64,000 nt of DNA from Vigna angularis. Its lineage: Eukaryota; Streptophyta; Magnoliopsida; Fabales; Fabaceae. How positions within the stretch are numbered: the stretch's first letter is position 1; every line of letters starts with the position of its first letter. The stretch covers positions 11,592,479-11,656,478 of the forward strand of contig NC_068977.1 of NCBI RefSeq assembly GCF_016808095.1. The letters run 5' to 3'. Below are positions 1 through 11,761 of this stretch, in pieces. Below the pieces are notes generated by a model. It made no database searches, had not been told where the DNA came from, and saw only the letters and a list, made by a program, of their open reading frames with translations. The translations under genes and the position numbers were made by a program.

Positions 1-480
1 TTTATAGTAATATTCCGTAATCTCACACTTAAAAATTCATAATTGATATATGAATTTTACATGTTTTAAGCTTAGATTTCAAAAATCATAATTATAACTT
101 GAGTTCTTCTATCTCTCCCTTCCTTGGCACTGAGTCAGACGACATTCCTTCATCTGCTCCCGTATAAGGAATTATACGATTATCGCACATACCCAAACAC
201 AAACACAAACAAGTAGGGTGAGCTAACATGCAACCAATCATTTATGAAACATGCATATTTACTTTAATGTACTCAACACACCTCATATAATAATTATGTC
301 GAACACACTCATACCCTCCTACAACAATCGCATCCTAGATACCCATCCATTACTTTAATACACTTGACAGACACTCCTTCTACAATAACCAATAATAACT
401 CCTTCCACAATACTCAATAGGCACTTATCCCAACGATATGTTGATGAGCGATCAACGGGAGGTTCCGCACTTGTGATGTC

Positions 481-905
481 ATTCTTAGTCCCCTCACTAT
501 GTCCTAAACCGGCACATAGACCAGGACATCCTGCCCTCACAAGGTTAGTCCCCTCACTATGTCCAAAACCGACACATAGACTAGGACCTCCTGCTCCTCT
601 CACCACATAATTCATCCTTCTCTACTTGAGACTGAATGATTATTAGAGTATCAAGGATAACCTCCAACTTCATGACCCTCAACATCAACATATACGCACA
701 TACCATGTCATTACAAAATCTCTCCACAAGACTCATACCATGCTCACCTTCCTCAACTCGTATTATACCATCACAAAATCTCTTCATAATTCTCATACAC
801 ATTCCATGACATTACAGAATCTCTCCGCGAGACTCATACCATGCTCACATTCCTCAACTCATATTATACCCTTACAAATCTCCCCGTAATTCTCATATCA
901 TGTTC
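481..905. repeat. Two short tandem duplications inside LTR C
   Basis: A unit of about 63 bp containing TTAGTCCCCTCACTATGTCC occurs twice between 481 and 602. A second unit containing ACTCATACCATGCTCAC is repeated once with an offset of about 101 bp between 700 and 905. They look like local slippage or unequal crossing-over products in the LTR. Confidence 0.7.
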
Positions 906-1916
906 AGATGCATAAATTTAAATCCAATCATCACAGAAATCATATAAAATGAATATATCACAAAATAAATTAACAATACTAAAATATCACCATAAATGGT
1001 CACCGAAGAAGAATCAAATGTTTGACGAATCAAACTCACCATAAACGCCAGTACATATGTCTAGTCACAACTTACTGGATTGGACCAGGGCTGCTCTATG
1101 ATCAGGGATGTACCAACTCCGGTTTTTAAGATTCCTCTATCCTACTATCACAATTATAATTCATAATTTCGTATCTACCACAATAACATGAATTCATTCC
1201 AACGAGACATATTGCACAATAGTTTAACAGTACTTAATCTGTACAACAAGATTTAAGTTAAAAACCTGTCGAGTAGACTTGCAGGAAAGAAAGGTGTGTC
1301 ACAATGGACAACTTAAGTACCAAGTCTTTCCTTAGCCAAAGTGTTCCTCAACTAGTTTTTAACAAATTTCTTATTTACAGATTCAAAACAAGAGCATATA
1401 ATATTAACATCGAAATTCAATACAGATAGACATACAGTAAGCATTAACAGTATTCACACATAATTTCAAGACATGCATACTAATAAACAATACTAAATCA
1501 TAATATAAAAGCATAGAAAGGTTAGCTCCCCTACCTTTATTCCAGACTCTTCTTGCTCCGAATTCGTTTTCCCCGTCCAGAGCCTCTACTCTTCTTGCAA
1601 CTAAAAATTTCTTCCTAACTCTTTCTTCTCCATTTCTCAAGGTTTCTCACTTGATTCTTCCTCTCTTTGTGCAAAATAACCTCCCCCTCATGGCTATTTA
1701 TAGTCCAAAAATTTTACTATTCATCAAATTTTTTTAATATTATTTATTTATTTTTATTTTTATTATTTTATTATATTAATTTCTTAATCATCACTTACAT
1801 GATGGATTCATAATGAATTCCCCAATATTGACTTCAAATATGAATGCTTTCTCCATTATCAATATTTTAAATTTTATTTAACTTTTTCGTTCTTTTTTTT
1901 TTAGAAAAAGGTAGAA

Positions 1917-1963
1917 AAGAGTTTGAACTCATCACCAAAATTCTCTACCAATTAAGCTACCAA
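1917..1963 (-). other. tRNA-like A-box/B-box segment in LTR C
   Basis: On the minus strand TAGCTTAATTGGTAGAG resembles a tRNA gene A box and GAGTTCAAACTC about 20 bp later resembles a B box. The spacing is too short for an intact tRNA and no cloverleaf is evident, so it is called tRNA-like only. Comparable segments sit near the start of LTR A and LTR B. Confidence 0.4.
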
Positions 1964-2089
1964 AATTTCTTATTTAACTTTCCACATTTTATATTATAAA
2001 CTTATTATATTTTCCATTCACAAAGGAATTTATTACTACTAGTAATAAAATTGTTACTATTAAGGTAACTATTTTTCATGGGTCTTACA

Positions 2090-3600
2090 TTCTCCCCAAC
2101 AACACAAATTTTCGTCCTCAAAAATTCGAAAATTTGACATAAAATATGGTTATGATTATTTCACCTTATCTTCTAGTTTCCTTTTAAATTCACTTACTCT
2201 ACTTTCCCGAACTAGTTTGAGTAAGTTGATGATCTTTCGTCTAAGTCGTTTTGTTCGATGATTTTCTATACTTATGGGTTGCCCTTTTAATAAGACATCT
2301 TCTTTGTTTGTAGTCGCATCTACTTTTAAAATGTGAGAAAGATTTAACACACACTTTCTTAGTTAAGTAACATTAAAAACTAAATGAATGTTGACTAATG
2401 TGCTTAAGAGAAAATTTCCTCGTGCGAAGAGCTTTTCCCACACTCGTGGTTGAACTCACTATCAAGAAAATATTACTCTAACGGTTTTCTCCTAAGATCA
2501 ACATACGACTTCTACCTACTGAGATTCCTAAGTCATAATTGACTTAATAATAGACCCAAAATCTCCTCCTTTTACACAAACTTTCTAATTCAAAATCTCA
2601 TCACCTAAAAAACAATACAAAACAAAAATAATCAACCATTAACTTCCACACTAGATTTATGTAACATAACCAATCATAGTAATAACTTATGCCAAATCAT
2701 CACTTATAGCTCAAAACTTTCAATATACCAATTTCCAACTTTGTACTCTAACCTATAATGCACTACTCTTGGTTTTAGATCAGATTTTCCCCAAATTAAA
2801 CTTCAACACCAAAACAACCTTAGGAAACTAGATTATTCAAATAACCTCCATCTCACATATTTGTCCCTTGAAATCTCTATTTTCAACCACAACACGCATG
2901 TCTTAGACCATTTATACCTCTTAAAGATAACATCCAATTTTAATTATCAAATATCATATACTATCAACCATCACAACAACAACCATCTCAAATTGAAATG
3001 TTCTCACGAAAAAAATTAAAATCATAAACCTTCTGAACACTCTTACTTGTCACTTTTAGCCCCATCAAAACCACCATTAAACATACCTCACTAGTCTCAA
3101 AATAATCCATTAATGTTTTAAAAGAACTCATCACTCATAAACTATTAATTACAAGATTCCAGAAAACTTTTCATACCTACTATAACCAATGATTCTCCTT
3201 ATAGATCCTTAATTAAGACTTCCATGACCTTGTAAAACTCTAAGAATCGTTCTTTTTCCGTAACAACTTTCCATTATATTTTCTCAACACAGTTTCTACT
3301 CCTAGAAATCGTACGCCTCCAAAAGCCACTTATGTCTACCAAAAATTATACTAGATTGCTCCACCTTACCCTATATTTATATTCTCTGTAAAATTTATAA
3401 TTACTTTGATGATTACACGGAGTCCAAAACACTATTATTAAACAATTCATACTTATGTTTTCTTTTCTATACCCAGAACTTGTCCAAAAATAATACTTAT
3501 ATTGAGTATGCTTTATAACATCCATAGAAACCCTTCCACACTTAAGATCATGCATCATTTCCTTCACTCGTCCTTGATGAACTTATCTGATTCTCGGTAA
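2090..3600 (-). mobile_element. Degraded interior (pol end) of the gypsy-like element adjoining LTR C
   Basis: This lies immediately inside the 3' LTR on the minus strand. Close to the LTR is the GAGGACGAAAATTT-type sequence typical of the end of gypsy polyproteins. Apart from the chromodomain-like tail at 2156-2350 I see no continuous reading frame; farther in the sequence is AT-rich and full of stops. The other LTR of this element is not recognisable, so it is a truncated remnant. Confidence 0.55.
2156..2350 (-). pseudogene. Chromodomain-like C-terminal tail of a gypsy integrase
   Basis: The 64-residue reading frame contains ISIENHRTKRLRRKIINLLK and ends EFKRKLEDKVK. This matches the layout of the chromodomain tail of chromovirus integrases, where a conserved R-x-x-K-x-L-R-x-K segment is followed by a hydrophobic strand, an aromatic position and an acidic E-x-E-x-K-M end. 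The usual tryptophan of the TWE motif is missing, which fits decay. In intact elements this region directs insertion towards particular chromatin. The position just inside the polypurine tract and LTR supports the call. No upstream integrase core can be read, so this is a fragment. Confidence 0.45.
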
Positions 3601-4981
3601 TATTGCAGATACTTTAGTGTTTCTCCGTATGGATTCAACGAAAACAGTAGTAAAAAATTTGCTTGAGATGATAACCAGTATATATGCAGTTCAACGGAAA
3701 CTAGAGTGAAAGAAATAAGTGGAATACGAAAATGAGTATAACAAAAGTATTTTGTTTTTTAATAATAAAAAAAAGTGAAAAAGAGAGAAGCTACCTCCGT
3801 CCATATGTTTCATTATCCACACAAATACTAGTAGAAAAAGAATGGAAGGTATAATGTAAAGGCAACCACTTAATTTTAAATTATGTATTTATCATTTTAA
3901 AAATGATAACTTTTTAATTTTCTTTATTTTTTCTTCCAACTAACAAATATATTTTCAATCTATGTCACTTATTTTTATTTTTCATTTCTTTTCTCTAACT
4001 TTCTTTAATTCTTTTTTTTACAACCATGATCTTCTTCAACACAATAATATTATATAGGTTAAAATCTTATTTTGGTCCTTTAATTCTTGTAAAAGAATTC
4101 GATTAAATCTCTAATTTTTATTGGACTCAATTTAGTTTTTTAATTCATAAAAATATTCAATTAGATCTTTCAGTTAGATTAATATTAAATTTTTATTAGA
4201 ATTTATATATCAAATAACTTCACTTAAAAAGTCTAAATTTTAAAATTTATATTATTTTTTAGGTAGAATAATATTATGTATAAATTCTAACGAAGAATAC
4301 CTAATTAGGTTAGAAGACTAAAATTGAATCAAATAAAAATTAAAGATCTAATTGAATTTTTTTTATAAGAATTAGAAGACCATTTTAGTCTAATACTTAA
4401 GTGTTTTTCTTATTTTTTAAATTAGAACACTTTTAACCATTTTTCTAAACTTTTTATTTATTTTCATTTATATATTTTTCTTAAATTAATTTTAAAAAAT
4501 AACTAATAATTGAAAAATATATTTTATCACATTATAAAACATTTATTATAAATTTAAAGTATATTTTATACACTAAAAATATTATTTATAATGAATTTTG
4601 AATATAATATAATCTATATTAAAAATATTTATTTATAATTAATTTTAGTCCTTAAAGTTTTAAAAAATGGTTTTCCCTAAAAGTAAAATTGTAGAAAGTA
4701 TGTTTTTTATAAAGTTTAAAGTTTAATTATTTAGGATTTTTTAAATTTAGTGTTATGATTTTTTTTTAGTTTTAAGAGAAAAAACCTTTTTTAAAATTTA
4801 AGAAACCAAAAGTAAAATTATTCTAAATTTCCGTAAATAAAAAAAAATTAAAAACATTTCAAAAATATAATTCTATTCTCCATGAAACTAACAAATAAAT
4901 TAATACACGTAATAAGAAAGAAAAAAATATAAATTAAATAAAATGGGACAGAAATAAAGGCTTCAACTTGGTAAATTGTTA
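3601..4981. other. AT-rich intergenic DNA with a MITE-like inverted repeat (about 4055-4400)
   Basis: No gene is supported. Between about 4055 and 4400 the left arm (TATTTTGGTCCTTTAATTC...CTCAATTTAG) is repeated in inverted form on the right (CTAAAATTGAATC...GACCATTTTAGTC), giving a roughly 350-bp element with imperfect arms of about 100 bp. That is the form of a small non-autonomous DNA element, but I cannot fix its target duplication. The rest is simple AT-rich sequence. Confidence 0.5.
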
Positions 4982-5074
4982 TGGGCCGGGCACAGATGTA
5001 ATCTTACAGTGGTCCATGTCCAATTTGAGCCTCTTGTATAAAGCCCTAAGGAGATCCACGAAGTAGAACCCTAG
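4982..5074 (+). promoter_or_regulatory. RPL36: RPL36 promoter: site II element, TATA box, telo-box
   Basis: A site II element TGGGCC lies at 4982-4987, a TATAAA box at 5037-5042 and an AACCCTAG telo-box at 5067-5074, just after the probable transcription start. Site II plus telo-box is the established promoter signature of plant ribosomal-protein genes, coupling expression to cell division and growth. The 5' UTR is interrupted by an intron (donor near 5130, acceptor TTTTAG just before 5236). Confidence 0.8.
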
Positions 5075-5244
5075 TTTCCTCTTTCACCGCAGTTTCTGAA
5101 GCCTCCAACCAGGAAGATAGGTAATTCTCGTGCTTTTCAAATTCGTTTCAGTCATCTCTCAGCACAAGTCTCTTACTTCTTTATTAGCATATTATTGTGT
5201 AAACTAGGAACAATTTTGAATCGTGTTTCTTTTAGGACAGGAAG

Positions 5245-6626
5245 ATGGCTCCCAAACCACCCAGTACGGGTTTGTTTGTTGGGTTGAACAAGGGTCACAT
5301 CCTTACCAAGAAGGAGTTGCCCCCACGGCCCTCCGATCGCAAAGGGGTAAGATTAATTTAATTTGAGTTCATTTAAATTTGTATGCTTTTTAGACATTTT
5401 AGAGTCATGTTTTGTATATTTTGGATTGTGTGTGGTGTTGTTGGAATCAGAGTATTAATTAATCAAGGATGATGAATGGAGGAAGTTTGTAAGTGCCCTT
5501 TTTTGTTAGAGTAATAAAGAAGCTACTTGTGTTTGACAATCTTTAGTTCCTTCTATTATATAAAGATGGAGATTTGTCGACTCAAGGGATTGTATTTATT
5601 TACAAAAGTTGAGGTATCATAATGATATTTAAGATCTGTTGATGAGTATAGTAGGGGTTATGTAATGGGTGTAAATGATATGCATGCTTTGTTGGATTTC
5701 CCGAGCTTGGATGGATTGTTGTGTGTAAAGAGTGCGAGTGACTTTACAGAATTTTTCGTTGTTTTCATGCCTTGAAACATTCAGGGTTTGTTAAATTTTT
5801 TAAAACCTGGTAAAATAGGTAAAATGTCTTTATGTAGTATTTATTCAATTTTTTAAAAAAAAAAAATTAACTCAACTCTTTATATATATATTGGTATTGA
5901 CTTTTTTTTTTCTTTCAGTTGTTATCTTCATTGTTTTGTTTGTTTGTGGGCGGCACTCAAATTTTAAACTCAAATTTGTTATCATGGTTGTAGAAGTAAT
6001 ACATTTTGTGCTGCAATTTATGTATGGTTGTAAAAGTTATACTTTCTATGCTGCAATTTATAGACATAATAATGTAAGCTAAAGGTTCAACTGTCGTAAG
6101 TATTTTCTGGTTAATCGTCTCTGTTGAAATGTCTTGAATTTTCATGTTCGTTAAATGAAATAAAAGAGAATAAAAGCTGGGTGAGTAATCCTTTGTTCAT
6201 CATTGCATTGTTCTTAACATACTTATTTTATGTTTTCCTAACAATATTCTACATAACAGAAAACCAGCAAAAGGGTGCACTTTGTGAGGAACCTCATCAG
6301 AGAGGTTGCTGGTTTTGCACCTTATGAAAAGCGTATAACTGAGTTACTCAAAGTGGGAAAAGATAAGAGGGCACTCAAGGTTGCTAAGAGAAAGCTTGGA
6401 ACCCATAAACGTGCTAAGAAGAAGAGAGAAGAGATGTCGAATGTTCTCAGGAAGATGAGGTTGTTCTATGTTCTTTTTTCAACATTGTATATAATACCCT
6501 AATACCCTATATATTTTATTAATGTGATTTATATTCTTGTATGTTGATTATTTTCTGGTGGTTTCTATAACTAATGTTCTTATCATTTGGTGTAGGGCTG
6601 GTGGAGCTGGAGACAAGAAGAAATAG
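5245..6626 (+). CDS. RPL36: 60S ribosomal protein L36 (eL36)
   Basis: A structural protein of the large cytosolic ribosomal subunit. Three coding exons are clear: 5245-5346 (34 codons, starting [18 protein letters not shown]), 6260-6459 and 6596-6626. All junctions are GT-AG, and together they give 110 residues, the normal length for plant eL36. The arginine split across the last intron is completed correctly and the C-terminus is AGGAGDKKK. The central exon carries the family's lysine/arginine-rich segment ([25 protein letters not shown]). The start codon is chosen because it opens the conserved N-terminus right after a 5' UTR splice acceptor. No disabling change is seen, and the promoter has site II and telo-box motifs. 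It stands alone between transposon-rich regions. I see no reason to doubt that it is functional. Confidence 0.97.
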
Positions 6627-8756
6627 GTCTTATTTGTTCTTTACAAGTTTGGCTAGATGCATTTATGTTTTTGGTGAACGAGATGTCTTATTTTTGTTGA
6701 GATTCAGTTGAATTAGTTCAAGATTTTGCTTTGAGAAATATGTTTTATTTAATCGAGACAGGATTTATTGAAAAGAGTACAATTGGCTTCTTTTATTGTT
6801 TTACTACAAATGCAAGAGATAATATCCTTTTACTTTCTAGTGAACTTAGTATTTACTTGGTGGTATTACTATACTCAAAATGTGGCTGGTGCAACTTGCA
6901 GTGACGTCATTATTTTTTTAGTTTTAAAAGAGAAATTTTGGAGTTATTACTGGTTTGTCTCGAGAAAATGATAGTAGAGAAGAAGAATGAGAAGTGAAAT
7001 TGGAGTAATATGTTTTCTCTGTGTATCAAGATAGTTTCAATATTTAGCATATTTTTGTTTGAAGCAACACTGCAACGTTGCAGTGTTCTGATGTGACATT
7101 TGGAGTTATTTATAAGTTTGGGGTTCTTTAAAGTGTTTCTATTGAATATAGAAGTTAGAGTTATTAAATGTGACTTTGTGGTGTTGTGGCTCCGTATGGA
7201 GTATACAAGGTTTTTAATTGTGTAATTTCATTAGAAATGTTTTGTACTTTAGACGATGAAATATGGAAGATAAGACAAGGGTTAATAGTTGTCTCTAATT
7301 GAAACTGAGGAATACGATTATTGTTTTTTATCGGTTGGGCAAGATAAGACAGAAAATAAACTTGGCGAGGGTTCAAGAATATTCTAAATAGCAAATCCGA
7401 GTAAATTAATATAATACACATGAAAGGAAAGTATCAAGTTTTATCTAATAGAACAGAATTAAAGGTTTTTTAAAATGTGGTTTTAAAGTCATTCAAAATT
7501 ATTGTAATTCAAAAGGTGGTATGATCCTAACAAAGTTAAGTTCTTGGCTTCTTTGAAATATTTATCAATTTTTAGTTTATATGTATTATTAAATTTTGTT
7601 CAAGTTAGTTTTTATCACATAAGAGTATTATTGAGCAATAAATTAGTACTTTCAACATTTTGCCTAAAATAATTAGTACTGGAAATTCGAGCAACTTATT
7701 AGACAAAGTCCTATAAAACATAACTATGATTTGTTTGAAAAACAATTATTTAATGCATAATAAATCATGAAAGGTGAGAGTGTAGTTGTAGTTTACCTTT
7801 GATTAAGCAAAAAGCCTCTAACGTAATAAAGTACATAAAGTGAATTAATATAGTAAAAAAAAAACTCAAAAGGTCATTTTATATTGTAGGAATGTCTATT
7901 TCTTCCATTTTGTTTGTTAGCAAAGGATAAATGACATAAAACACTCCCTTGAACAAAGAGCTAAAGATGTTATTCTTTTTCAAAATCCCTTAAATCTTTT
8001 AATTTTGGAAAAACTATTTATTTCATATAGCATTGTAGTTTAAGATAAATAAAAGAAATGAACATTATATAAATATTTTCAATTATTGGTGCATGAAATG
8101 CTTTAAACAGATTCAGAAGCTTTCCAACACAAAACAAAAAAAAAACATTCAAAGCTACTTAACGATAAAAAATGGTTCTACAACAATTACTTTTTATCTT
8201 TTTATGAGTCTCTTAACCTCTACTAAAAGAGAGAGGAATTTAAGGAGAATAAATCTTTCTTCTATAAATTTGTTTAGTCGTCTTAAATATAACTCATGTC
8301 TCTTTCTTGTGTTTTGTAGGGTTGAGTGTCACCTTCCCTTTTGAGGTTGCGACCTTCTAAAATAATGACAGGCTTATGAGAAGCCTAGCTAAAGGGAGTG
8401 TTCTCACGACACATAGTTTTTTTGAAAAGACCTTTTAGAAGTGAAAAATGAGAACATCTTAAATGTGGATAAGAGAGCATCTTGGAGTGGGGAACACCAT
8501 GCACATTTGGAGAAGAGAAAATGCATATTTTTCATGATTTTGTAATGAATGGAGTGTTGAAATAGATGAGCACCAAGGTTTTTAATTATGATAACAAAAC
8601 AATAACTCTATTATGATAATTTCTCAAATAAATTGAATCCAATTAATCTTTACAACTCAAATATTCAAATTTAATTGTCTACAAATATATAAATATGTAT
8701 AACTTCCTTAAAGTAAATAACAACATAGAGTTTATAAAATCCATACTTAAATTTTA
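6627..8756. other. Intergenic DNA downstream of RPL36, no gene seen
   Basis: The RPL36 3' UTR occupies roughly the first 130-200 bases. Beyond it the sequence is AT-rich with scattered short ORFs on both strands that lack homology, splice context or codon bias. I recognise no RNA gene or transposon here. Confidence 0.6.
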
Positions 8757-8957
8757 CCCTATCTCCCTCACGCCTACCCAACATCGGGTATATGTGCATC
8801 TGCTCCCGTATAACATAAATGTTATACGATCATTGCCACACCCACTCAAACAAGTATGAGTGATTTTAAGATCCGAGAAAATATATATGCATCAGCTCCA
8901 ATATAACACAAACGTTATACAATCAACGCCACACCCACACAAACAAGTATGAGTAAT
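8757..8957 (-). repeat. Duplicated LTR U5-like hairpin segment
   Basis: A unit of about 105 bp occurs twice in tandem. Each copy holds an imperfect hairpin (GTATAACATAAATGTTATAC in the first), then a CCACACCCACxCAAACAAGTATGAGT box, and ends AAGATCCGAGAAAATAT. The same box occurs at 150-225 on this strand and, reversed, at 11540-11630 and 23120-23200, so it belongs to the long-LTR family. Confidence 0.65.
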
Positions 8958-9324
8958 GTAAGATCCGAGAAAATATGGGTATTAGAAATAAGTTAGTCTT
9001 GAGATTTTGGTGTTTTTGTTTGGTAATTAATATCCTTGTGTGTATAAATTTATTAAGACATAATTTATTTTCTTTGATTATATTTATATGTCTACTGAGT
9101 GGTAAAAATGTTTTTTACATTTTATTAAATTAGGTGTAGAAATTAAAATATGAGAGTGTAGAAAGGAAAACATGTAAATTAAATAATATGAAAATTTAGT
9201 AAAAGCATATTATATACTTTTTTTAGAAGATTTTGTTGTTATTTTAAAAAAAAAGTTGAAAGAAAATATGGGGTATAATCTTGATAGGTTTTGAGATTAA
9301 AACATATATTATTAGAAAAATCAT

Positions 9325-9465
9325 TATTAGATATTTTAAAAGATATATTGAGATATTGTTAATTAAAAGATATCTTGATATATTGTTAATTAAAAGACAT
9401 CTTAAGATATTGTTAATTAAAAGATATATTGAGATATTGTTAATTAAAATATATTTTGAGATATT
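9325..9465. repeat. 27-bp AT-rich minisatellite
   Basis: ATTGTTAATTAAAAGA recurs at 9355, 9382, 9409 and 9436, an exact 27-bp period with a few substitutions and degenerate flanking units. Because 27 is a multiple of three an open frame runs through it, but that frame is a repeat artefact. Confidence 0.85.
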
Positions 9466-10339
9466 ATTATATATTATCAGTATATAATAATAATAAAATA
9501 TAATGCATTACTTATGGACTTATCATAATTAATTAGAATAAAATTATTAAGATAAAATATATTATTTAAGAATTTATCAGAATTAGTTAAGATAAAGATA
9601 AATTTATTTTATCTAATTTATATATTTTATATTAATTGGTTGTTATTTCTTCTTATGGGCTTTTATTATAAATAGAACCCTAGGTATATTTTACATATAA
9701 CTGTAACTATATTAGATACCTTCTATAGAAACTCTATCCATTAGGAAAATAAGACAGAAACTTTGAAAGTGAGAGGAAAGGAGAAAGAGTAAACGGGAGA
9801 GTGGAACTACATTGGAGAATATCTTTATGCATAGAGAAAACCTTAGGATTGGCCAAGGCATGAGAAAACTTACTTTGTTTGTTTTTTTTTTGTATGATGA
9901 ATATATGGTTTGCTTTTGATTATCTGGAAAGGTAATGTTGTTTTGACGCATGTGGATGTATGAGAATATGTTCTTCATGGTAATAAGGTTATATCATGTT
10001 TGTGTTGAGTTTTCCCTATGAATGTATGTATGGTTTTGTTGGGTTACCCCATAATAGGGTTTGATGCTAAAGGGGAACAAAGTTATGATAATTGAGGGTT
10101 TTATCATGCAAATATATGTTATAAATATGGTATGATAATCATATGCAGAATATTGGGTTTGTTTGGGTTATAATATGCATAATGATGGGTTTTGAATGAT
10201 TCAAGTGATGTAATGTATGTATTAGAGTCTGTTCATATAGGTATGTGAGGTTTGAATGCGTGCATGATGTTTTGGGGAAGTTTCCATTACGATTTAAGGT
10301 TATTGCATGTGTGTTTGTAGACTTGAATTCATTGCATGA

Positions 10340-10620
10340 TGTGTTTTGATTCGGTAATAGTCGATTATCTTTAGTTATAATCGATTATTTGCACATTGGT
10401 TGTGAGTTGTGTTTCGGAAATAATTGATTATCTATGATTATAATCGATTATCCCTTTATGCGTGAAGAATTCTGGTGATTTGTTGTGTAGAACTAATGAG
10501 ATAATCGATTATCTTAAGTTATAATCGATTATCACAGGGTAGTTTGTGTACATGTGTATGTTTTTGGAATACTCAATTATCATTTATGATAATCGATCAT
10601 CCCAGAGTATTTTTACTAGA
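10340..10620. repeat. Array of ATAATCGATTAT palindromes in LTR E
   Basis: At least five intact and several mutated copies of a palindrome centred on ATCGAT occur, usually as pairs such as ATTATCTTAAGTTATAATCG. The flanking letters (A/T) differ from the GGTAATCGATTACC form in the MULE and the TTAATCGATTAA/GCTAATCGATTAGC form in Copia F1. Confidence 0.8.
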
Positions 10621-11761
10621 AACAATATGTTTTGATGAAGAATGAACGTTGACCAAGCTTAAAGAGCTGTGGAATGGGATAATTATATGAGAACGAGATT
10701 AATGGTTGTGTTTAGGATCAATTTTGATGTGTCATTGAGGTTGGAGCATGATTGAGTATTAGGGTGTACCTGAGTGTGTGGTTGATGAGCATAAGAGTAG
10801 AGGATAAATCTACTTGCTGTACCTAGTAAATCCTGGATCTATCTACAGATAGGTGCTCCCTTTAGCATTGGTTGTTGAAAAGGGAGAGATATTCTCTTTG
10901 GTAATTAGTTTTAGAAAAGAGAATGATGTTTGAGTATTAAACCTTCCTTGTGTGGGGTGATAATGTCTTCTTTGTCCTTGTGTGGCAGGATTACATGTTT
11001 CATAGCTAGATTGCGGGACTACTCGAGCATATATGTAAGGGAGGCTATAAATGATCTGTAGGGGAGATTACAGATGTCTTGAGGCTACAAGTGAGTTGTA
11101 GGAGCTGCTACAGTCTGTGAGGTAGGGTACAAGATGCCCACTATAGCGTTTATGATACGATGATGCTCATTGTGTTGTTCATGACTGGATAATCATGATG
11201 GTAGTGTATCTATGATGATGATCATGATATTGAAGATGCTTCAGGTTATGCTATGTTGATAGTGGTGTTACTATAATGATTATAGTAAGTAGTTAGGATA
11301 GATGCTATTGAGTGGATAGACCAATAGTCTGTGTGAGATGTTAGGGATGACATCAACGGTTAGAGATCAAGGATCGAGGATCGAAGTTCAGGGATCGATG
11401 ATCAAGTAATTCACTATGATTGAATTATTTATTTTAGAGGATTATGAACCCCATTGTTATTACTACTATATATGGAGTGTTTGATTATTATTGATATAAT
11501 CAGTATGCTACTATCTTATTATTATGACTATTTTACCGGTAGCTTACCCCATACTTGTTTGTGTTTGTGAATGATATTATCGGCGATGATCGTATAATTT
11601 GTTATAGAGAGCAAATGATATTACAAATGTTCTAGAGGAATGATAAGTTCGTGAGATGATGGAGGAAGGACTTGAGTTTCTTTAAAAAAGTGCTTTTGGT
11701 ATAAACTTTTGAAATAATGTAATTGTAGTCGTTATATTGCCTTATAGACTTCTGATAACCC

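Larger units (their letters stand above)
1..2089 (-). mobile_element. Long terminal repeat of a gypsy-like retrotransposon (LTR C), cut by the window start
   Basis: Read on the minus strand this begins TGTAAGACCC at 2089, directly after a purine-rich tract (complement of TTCTCCCCAAC at 2090-2100). That is the usual polypurine tract/3' LTR junction of plant gypsy elements. A TATA box (complement of CTATTTATA, about 1695) lies inside, and the U5-like part near 150-225 has the hairpin GTATAAggaaTTATAC followed by a CAAACAAGTAGGGTGAGC box also found in the other long LTRs of this window. The far end lies outside the window. There is no credible coding sequence; the short ORFs here are chance. Confidence 0.7.
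8957..11761 (+). mobile_element. Plus-strand long LTR-like segment (LTR E)
   Basis: It begins TGTAAGATCC at 8957, as expected for a gypsy LTR of this family. A TATA box (TTATAAATAG near 9670), a CCTTGTGTGxGG repeat zone near 10940-11000 and the U5-like box CATACTTGTTTGTGTTTGTG (near 11550) with the hairpin follow in the order expected for the plus strand. The 3' end abuts the minus-strand LTR B near 11761 and a clean TTACA terminus is not visible, so the right boundary is approximate. No coding sequence is supported. Confidence 0.5.

Noticed and set aside
1917..1963. A functional tRNA gene
   Set aside because: Only A- and B-box-like words are present, the spacing is too short and no acceptor stem or anticodon arm can be formed.
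3346..3567. 73-codon minus-strand ORF in the gypsy remnant
   Set aside because: I could not align it with any part of gag or pol; it is probably a chance frame in AT-rich sequence.
9281..9487. 68-codon ORF with repeated ILLIKRY-like units
   Set aside because: It is produced by the 27-bp minisatellite, whose period is a multiple of three.
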